64,000 bases of DNA, from assembly GCA_949361645.1 (NCBI GenBank), contig OX442418.1, positions 2,028,797 to 2,092,796 on the forward strand, read 5' to 3'. The stretch is from Spongilla lacustris (Eukaryota > Porifera > Demospongiae > Spongillida > Spongillidae). A program made the translations under genes and the position numbers. Shown one piece after another: positions 58,644-64,000 of the stretch (its first letter is position 1; each line of letters opens with the position of its first letter). The notes under the pieces were generated by a model. It searched no databases and had not been told where the DNA came from. It saw nothing but the letters and a program-made list of their open reading frames with translations.

Positions 58644-59489
58644 GTGGAGCCATCAGTGGAGCAGGTCCCGTCCTTACCTATACTGAGTGGACAGGACACA
58701 GTGGAGAGGAGGGGAGTAGCAGAGGCTACCCGCCAGACTGTGGGCCAGTTGTTGGCTACTGGTGCAACAGGGGTGGCTGATTGGTTATGGCCTCAAGGTG
58801 AACCGTCATCTACCAGGGTGACATATGTGTCAGTGGGGAATGGGTTCCCGCCACTCAGCAAGAGGCTGGTGGAGCGGATTCAGGCGCTTGAGTTTGTGGA
58901 CATGGCTGACCTGAGACCAGCCCAGTGGCAGGAGGTCCTGGATCCGGAACCAGATCCACGACGATATGTAATTCTGCCTGGCCTGGAGGTAGCAAGGGCA
59001 AAACGGAAGTCGGTGGAGGATATCAGAACCTGGACGATGTGCTTCACCATCTACGTGGCTGCAGTGGGGAAGAAGCACCCTGACATGACACCAGAGTTAC
59101 TGGCATATATGCTGCACATACTCCGGGCCCACCGGGAGTACGAGGAACCCACGTGGCGCGAGTATGATGTGAGGTTTAGGCAGCAGGCAGCGGTCTCGGG
59201 AAATAGGGCATGGGCCCAGCTGGACCCACAACTTTACAATCAATGTTTTGTGGGCAGGGCAAGGCGGGCAGCAAACCCGCAGTTGTCAGAAGCAGCGGAA
59301 ATGGCACAGAGGCCAGCTAGGGCTGAACAAAAGGCTGGAGGCGGAGGGAAAGCAAAAACGGATGTGTGCTTCCGTTTCAACAAAAACCGATCATGTCCCT
59401 ATGATCATTGCCGTTTCCGTCACAGATGTTCTGTTTGTGGGGGCCAGCACCCTAGTACGGAATGTAAAAAAGACTCCTCCAAAAACTAG
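58644..59489 (+). CDS. Gag-like protein of the DIRS-type element
   Basis: 281 codons from ATG at 58,644 to TAG. An unstructured N-terminus is followed by a helical region (about residues 70-200, with RYVILPGLEVARAKRKSVED and MTPELLAYMLHILRAHREYE). After a basic, Gly/Ala-rich linker comes a C-terminal zinc module, C-x8-C-x4-C-x3-H (CFRFNKNRSCPYDHCRFRH), then C-x2-C-x4-H-x4-C (CSVCGGQHPSTEC). This tandem arrangement is typical of DIRS/Ngaro Gag proteins, which bind the element RNA. The frame is uninterrupted, unlike pol. Confidence 0.8.
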   Translation: MEPSVEQVPSLPILSGQDTVERRGVAEATRQTVGQLLATGATGVADWLWPQGEPSSTRVTYVSVGNGFPPLSKRLVERIQALEFVDMADLRPAQWQEVLDPEPDPRRYVILPGLEVARAKRKSVEDIRTWTMCFTIYVAAVGKKHPDMTPELLAYMLHILRAHREYEEPTWREYDVRFRQQAAVSGNRAWAQLDPQLYNQCFVGRARRAANPQLSEAAEMAQRPARAEQKAGGGGKAKTDVCFRFNKNRSCPYDHCRFRHRCSVCGGQHPSTECKKDSSKN

Positions 59490-59539
59490 TATTGTGCATT
59501 TGCATTCGCATCAGTTGTGATTTGGCATTACATATAAAG

Positions 59540-59830
59540 GGGAAGGGTTGTTAAATTAATGGAATAAACAAACCCTTCCTCCACTTGGGGTGGTCTGCTG
59601 TCAGGTAAACTCCACCTCATGGTGTGACGTTTCATATTACTTGCGTCAGCCATCCTGAGTTGGTGGGCTTGGGATAGGCTGATATGTATCTTGGGGGTAG
59701 GGCTATTAAATTAAACAAACCCTCCACTTTCTGTCAGGTAAACTCCACCTCAGGGTGTGACGTTTTCATTTACTTGCGTCAGCCATTCCGAGATGGTAGG
59801 CTTGGGATAGGCTGATATGTGTAGTTTAAC
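59540..59830. repeat. Tandem ~145-bp duplication between gag and pol
   Basis: Two diverged units, each with TTAAATTAA...AACAAACCCT, GTCAGGTAAACTCCACCTCA, GACGTTTYATWTTACTTGCG and GGGATAGGCTGATATGT. Position between gag and pol is unusual for coding sequence and may hold a splice or promoter signal. Confidence 0.8.
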
Positions 59831-59901
59831 GGCATGTCTTTCTCTCTGGCTCATTAGGTCAGTGCTACGGGGTTGGTACCTTCACAGATCAGCTTCTAGC
59901 A

Positions 59902-60854
59902 TTGAATAGATGCACACCATTAATACCTAACAAGGGCCCAGCTGAGCTGCAGAATATATCGACTCCCTTGAAGGCTGAAGAATGGGAGAAGGCACTGGTG
60001 GGCCACCCCGATGAGGATTTAGTGGCATATATCGTGTCAGGGATACAGACGGGCTTCCGGGTTGGCTTCGATTATGCAAAACAGAGATGCATCAGCGCTA
60101 GAGCCAATTTACCTTCGGCCGCGGAGAACCAGGAGGTTGTGACGGCCTATCTTAAGGAGGAGTGTGCCCAGGGCCGCGTGATACGGATGGGTCCTGCGGA
60201 GACGGTGGTAGGGTTACAGATCAGCCCCTTCGGCGTGATCCCCAAGGGCCAGACGGGGAAGTGGCGACTAATAGTGGATTTGTCATCTCCGCACGGGAGC
60301 AGCGTGAACGACGGAATCGACAGTGAATTGTGTTCACTGTCCTACGTAAGTGTGGAAGACGTATAGCATCAATAATCCTCCGACTGGGGAGGGGCACACT
60401 AATGGCGAAGGTCGATATAAAGAGTGCATACAGGCTACTTCCGGTACATCCGGAGGATCGACTGCTGCTAGGCATGGAGTGGCAGGGCTTGGCATACATC
60501 GACACGACCTTACCGTTCGGGTTGCGCTCTGCTCCTAAGATATTTACGGCTGTGGCCGACATGTTGGAATGGGTATTCCAAAAACGGGGGGTCAAGCACC
60601 TGGGGCCCACACACAACGATACATGTCAGAAGGGATTGGATGTGGTGCTGGAGACATGCGAATGCTTAGGTGTTCCATTGGCGCTGGAGAAATTGGAGGG
60701 ACCAACAACCTGCCTGACATTTCTGGGTATCGAAATTGATACGATAACGTTGGAGCTCCGACTGCCAGAGGCGAAGCTGCAAGCGGTGCGGACCGCTGCA
60801 AAAGCCTGGTACGGGCGACGGAGCGGAACAAAGCGGGAGCTGCTATATCGCTGA
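59902..60854 (+). pseudogene. Reverse transcriptase of the DIRS-type element (catalytic motif lost)
   Basis: Frame one (59,902-60,366) carries the N-terminal region and FGVIPKGQTGKWRLIVDLSS (fingers). After a frameshift near 60,362 the reading continues LMAKVDIKSAYRLLPVHPED, LPFGLRSAPKIFTAVADMLE, then KRGVKHLGPTHNDTCQKGL and CLTFLGIEID. In this family the segment between VKHL and GP normally contains HYLDDF, the YxDD active site. Here KHL is joined directly to GPTHND, an in-frame loss of about 8-10 codons. The first catalytic Asp (KVDIKSAY) remains. The protein cannot be an active polymerase. Confidence 0.85.
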
Positions 60855-60859
60855 TTGGT

Positions 60860-61618
60860 GTGTTGGGCCACGCGTGTAAAGTGGTTCGCCCGGGAAAGCG
60901 GTTCCTTCGCAGACTAATTAACCTCTCTAACTGTACTCGACAGTTAAACCGGCACATCCGTCTCAATATGGAGTGTCGATCCGACCTTGGATGGTGGTAT
61001 ATATTCCTCCCGCAGTGGAACGGGGTGTCAATGATGTGGGACGACAGAAAGAAACACCCGGACCAGATGGTTTGGAGCGACGCGTCTGGTAGTTGGGATT
61101 GCGGCGCTTACTGGCACACAAGGTGGTTCCAGTACCCATGGACAGAGGTGTCCACAGAGTGGTCGATCGCAGTGAAAGAGATGGTGCCTGTAATGTGGGG
61201 CTGTTTTGTTTGGGGCAGTGAATGGGTAAGAGGAGTGGTGCAGTGGAGCTGCGACAATCTCGCAGTGGTGGAGGTTATTAACCGCGGCTGCTCTAAGGAT
61301 GAACACCTGGCTCACTTACTACGGTGCATTCACTTCGCGGAAGCAAAGTTCAACTTTACGTTGGTGGCCCGACATGTAGAAGGAGTTGCTAACGATAAGG
61401 CAGATGACCTGTCGCGTAATCGCCTCTCTTCCTTCCTTTCTAAGGTTCCCGAGGCAGACGACCGACCGACACAGATACCACCCTGGCTAGAGCAACTGGG
61501 AACAGTCACCGGGGAATGGACAAACAAGACCTGGGTAAGGTGGTTGAGAGACTCCTTCATGAGTCCCTCGCCCCTTCCTCTAGACGCGTCTACTGTTCCG
61601 CGCAGAACCGCTACTTAA
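60860..61618 (+). pseudogene. RNase H domain of the DIRS-type element
   Basis: Continues the pol reading after a frameshift near 60,850. It has HACKVVRPGKRFLRRLINL (connection), then RNase H motifs VWSDASGSWDCGAYW (first Asp), EWSIAVKEMVPV (Glu), SCDNLAVVEVINRG (second Asp) and EGVANDKADDLSRNRLSSF (last acidic residues). It ends with the linker WTNKTWVRWL that normally leads into the recombinase. Catalytic residues appear intact, but the frame is separated from RT and from the recombinase. Confidence 0.85.
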
Positions 61619-61860
61619 CATTCTGTTCAGAAGATCACGTTCAGCCACTTCCGACAAACGAGGAGACTCTCTGTAAATTTGTAGCATGGTTATTTGTGCA
61701 AGGTTTATCTCATCAGACCATGAAATCCTACCTCTCAGCAGTACGCCACCTGCAGATAACCAGCGGCATGGGCGACCCGTTCGCATCGGAGATGCCGAAA
61801 CTTCAGTATGTATTAAAGGGTGCACGAATTGAAAGGTCCAGGATTACCCCACACTGTTAA
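61516..61860 (+). pseudogene. Tyrosine recombinase, N-terminal core-binding domain only
   Basis: LAPSSRRVYCSAQNRYLTFC, NEETLCKFVAWLFVQGLSHQ and TMKSYLSAVRHLQITSG are the SAM-like DNA-binding domain of DIRS-group tyrosine recombinases. The catalytic domain with its Arg-His-Arg-Tyr set is absent. The frame ends in ARIERSRITPHC-TAA where unrelated sequence begins. The recombinase would insert the element's DNA circle into the genome; this copy could not. Confidence 0.8.
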
Positions 61861-62110
61861 AAAAACTGGCCCAAGGGGTGTTAGGTTTGAGGGGTGTTAC
61901 AGCCCGAGGAGTGTTATGGCAACACACTAGGGTGTTCAGCTGACATATATGGGTGTTAGCAGGCTATGCTGGGGTGTTAGCAGCATACCCCACCAACAGA
62001 GGGGTGTTAGGTGATTTTAGAGGTGTGTTGTCACAACACTGGTTTACCGCATTTACACCCCAATGTTCAGCCTTGTGTGTAATTACTTTCTGACGGTTGA
62101 GGGCGTGGTT
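61852..62110. mobile_element. Possible CACTA/EnSpm-type transposon end
   Basis: CACTGTTAAAAAAACTGG at about 61,852 interrupts the recombinase and is followed by at least seven GGGGTGTTA or GGGTGTT words in both orientations. A CACTG terminus with subterminal repeats is the pattern of animal CACTA elements. The opposite end and target duplication were not found in the window. Confidence 0.35.
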
Positions 62111-62905
62111 TGCGAGTATGGCAGCATATGAACGATGGCAGTTGTGACTTCATATTTGAGGTGATATAGATACTTTAAGTGACAGAGTTATATCTTAAAG
62201 GTATATGCACGCACACAACATACCAGTTAAAAATGTCTAACATAGGGTGGCCATGGCCCGTACATTGGTGTGGATTTCTAGACTAGGGCAGTGCGTATAC
62301 ACGCTGCCTTTTCAACATGCGCAGCAATTACCGTATTCATGCGTGTAATCTCGCTGTGTTTATGAAGGCTAGTGTGCAGTGTTCGTCAATGTGCACCGCT
62401 GTGCTCATGCTAGCGCTTCGCTATCAGTAGTGTGTTGTAGTACGCATGCATAGGCCCTATACTAAGTTTCAAATTTGATGCAAACTTGTTCATGCCACTT
62501 TGTGTTGAGAGTGAAGTCAAGGTTACTAGTAATAAGTAGCATATGCATGGCCTAGCCTACTTAGATTCTATTTAGACCACACCCTAGTAAAATGACGTGA
62601 GCATATATACATCACTACTCGCACTGAAGTATTTTGTGATGTGCATATAGCACGGAAACAGTCTATATTAATTTCCAAATATATATATTTCACAGCTTGA
62701 ATATTGGGTTTATGCTAAAAGTGTTCATGCAGTCATGTGGCTACATGTCTATATCATTATACCACATGCAGGTCCTGATAGCAAGTAGACAATAATGAAA
62801 TATGCTGGATGAATGCTGCTGAACACTGTTGTGTGGCCTTAATGGCAGGAGTTTGGACACTCTTTGTTTTCTCCCTCGTTCTATCAGTACTGAGGTGTGT
62901 TCCAT
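62111..62905. other. No recognisable gene
   Basis: Unique AT-moderate sequence. It may be interior of the putative CACTA element. No open frame with family resemblance. Confidence 0.45.
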
Positions 62906-63120
62906 ACACACATAGTGATACACACACATGCACACATACACACATGTTGCACACACACATGCACACACACATGCACACACATATGCACATGCACACATAC
63001 ACATGCATAAAAACACACACTGTACACACAACATGGACACATACACACATGCACACACATACACACATACACATGCATAAACACATGCACTGTACACACA
63101 ACATGCACACACATACACAC
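62906..63120. repeat. ACACAYGC microsatellite 1
   Basis: Irregular ACACACATGCAC/ACATACAC tract. The cysteine/valine-rich or His/Thr-rich frames it creates on either strand are not genes. Confidence 0.95.
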
Positions 63121-63191
63121 ATTTTCAACAGGGGGTGGGTTTCAGAATATATAAAAATATAGGTGTTGGACAAAAATAAATGTCTTCCCTC
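63121..63191. repeat. ~70-bp repeat flanking the microsatellites (copy 1)
   Basis: ATTTTCAACAGGGGGTGGGT through AAAAATAAATGTCTTCCCTC. It recurs at 63,688-63,757 with a few substitutions after the second microsatellite. A partial AGGGGGTGGGTT also lies at 63,248. Confidence 0.9.
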
Positions 63192-63277
63192 TGCACTGTT
63201 ATGTGGCATGCCATGTAGTATTATTTTTACATGGCATGTGTAAACCAGGGGGTGGGTTAGTCAAATTAGGGGCAATC

Positions 63278-63675
63278 CAGTACACACACATGCACATGTA
63301 CACACACATGCACACATGCATACACATACACACACATGCACACATACACACCTACACACTTGCACACATACACACCTGCACACACCTGCACACACATACA
63401 CACATGCACACACACATACACACATGCACACATACACACATGCACACATGCACACACATGCCCACATGCATACACATGCCCACATGCACACACATGCCCA
63501 CATGCACACACATGCCCACATGCACACACACATACACACATGACACACACATACACACATGACACACATACACACATGACACACATACACACATGACACA
63601 CACATGCACACACACACATGCACACACACATGCACACACACACATGCACACATACACATGACACAAGCATACACG
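63278..63675. repeat. ACACAYGC microsatellite 2
   Basis: 400 bp of CACACATGCACACATACACA with local sub-arrays (ATGCCCACATGCACACAC repeated four times near 63,456-63,520, and ACACATGACACACATAC near 63,535-63,600). Confidence 0.95.
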
Positions 63676-63687
63676 ATATATCGCCAC

Positions 63688-63757
63688 ATTTTCAACAGGG
63701 GGTGGGTTTCGGAATATATAAAGATATAGGGGTTGGGCAAAAATAAATGTCTTCCCT
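63688..63757. repeat. ~70-bp repeat flanking the microsatellites (copy 2)
   Basis: Second copy of the 63,121 repeat. Together with the microsatellites it forms a ~570-bp duplicated unit. The remaining 63,758-64,000 has a GGGCGTAGGG/CCCTACGCCC hairpin near 63,890-63,917 and no gene. Confidence 0.9.
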
Positions 63758-64000
63758 CCGAGGAGGGGGCAAAAAAAAACTGTATGGACCCATCGTCCAA
63801 CTTTGTAGAGCTTAACGAGAGGATTACGAATCTGCTTTCAAAATGAAAATCGGACGTAAGAGAAAAAAGATACAAGGGGTCAAAAAAGGGGGGCGTAGGG
63901 GGTACCACCCTACGCCCATTATAATTTCACGTATTTTTGTTTCGTTTCGGATTTACACGGGAGTAGCATTGATATATTCCTCCCAGCTAAAGAACTTCAC

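Larger units (their letters stand above)
57280..61860 (+). mobile_element. DIRS/Ngaro-type tyrosine-recombinase retroelement, truncated
   Basis: Plus-strand gene order is Q-rich ORF, hairpin array, Gag with CCCH/CCHC fingers, reverse transcriptase, RNase H, tyrosine recombinase N-terminal domain. RT-RH-YR order with no DDE integrase defines the DIRS order. I cannot separate DIRS1-like from Ngaro because the split or inverted terminal repeats were not found. Pol has frameshifts near 60,362, 60,850 and 61,550, RT lacks its catalytic YxDD motif, and the recombinase catalytic domain is missing at 61,860. Confidence 0.85.

Noticed and set aside
62741..63908. Cys/Val-rich and His/Thr-rich frames up to 215 codons
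   Set aside because: Translations of CA/ATGC microsatellites.
1..64000. tRNA, rRNA or other structural RNA genes
   Set aside because: No stretch with tRNA box A/B spacing and cloverleaf or recognisable rRNA sequence was found by reading. A covariance-model scan was not possible here.

Overview
This is eukaryotic, almost certainly animal, DNA. It has GT/AG-bounded candidate exons, long minisatellites, homopolymer G runs and many decayed transposons, and no bacterial-style operons. The mobile families (DIRS-like tyrosine-recombinase retroelement, Ty3-type integrase relics, hAT- and Tc1-type inverted-repeat elements, and an animal integrase-core transposase) and the abundance of ACATGTA/GCATGC words suggest a marine invertebrate, perhaps a sponge. 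The species cannot be fixed from the window.

Layout. 1-2 kb: palindromic modules, a G run and a broken integrase zinc-binding fragment. 2.0-11.2 kb: one very large minisatellite of 24- and 28-bp units. 11.2-11.8 kb: a second, degenerate minisatellite.

11,840-49,092: the main structure. At low resolution it is a 37-kb imperfect palindrome. At base resolution it is two giant DNA transposons inserted head to head. Element 1 (11,846-32,170, 20.3 kb) and Element 2 (32,263-49,086, 16.8 kb) each begin TATGGGGGGTGA and end with its complement. Each has ~380-430 bp terminal inverted repeats containing a 21-bp subterminal array. Each is flanked by its own 6-bp target duplication (CAATTC and GTTTAC). 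They are separated by 80 bp of target DNA. Both carry, near the outer end, a decayed DDE integrase, followed by a duplicated integrase C-terminal exon, a PHD-finger-like exon, other unrecognised exons, a piggyBac-like transposase relic and nested small elements. Element 1 is longer because of a 1,538-bp inverted-repeat insertion with a TA target duplication and a local ~2-kb tandem duplication.

49.1-53.3 kb: probable host sequence, with coding-like segments on the minus strand and a small spliced gene on the plus strand. 53.8-55.15 kb: a hAT-type element with an 8-bp duplication and another element nested in it. 55.9-56.9 kb: palindromic modules and a Ty3-type integrase relic split by an inversion. 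57.3-61.86 kb: a DIRS/Ngaro-type retroelement (Q-rich ORF, hairpin array, Gag with zinc fingers, RT, RNase H, tyrosine recombinase N-terminus). It is inactivated by frameshifts, by loss of the RT catalytic motif and by a 3' truncation. 61.85-64 kb: a possible CACTA-type transposon end, then CA/ATGC microsatellites.

Very little here is an intact gene. The interest lies in the twin giant elements, whose combination of 6-bp target duplications, 17-20 kb length, integrase-core transposase and PHD-like exon does not match a transposon superfamily I can name.
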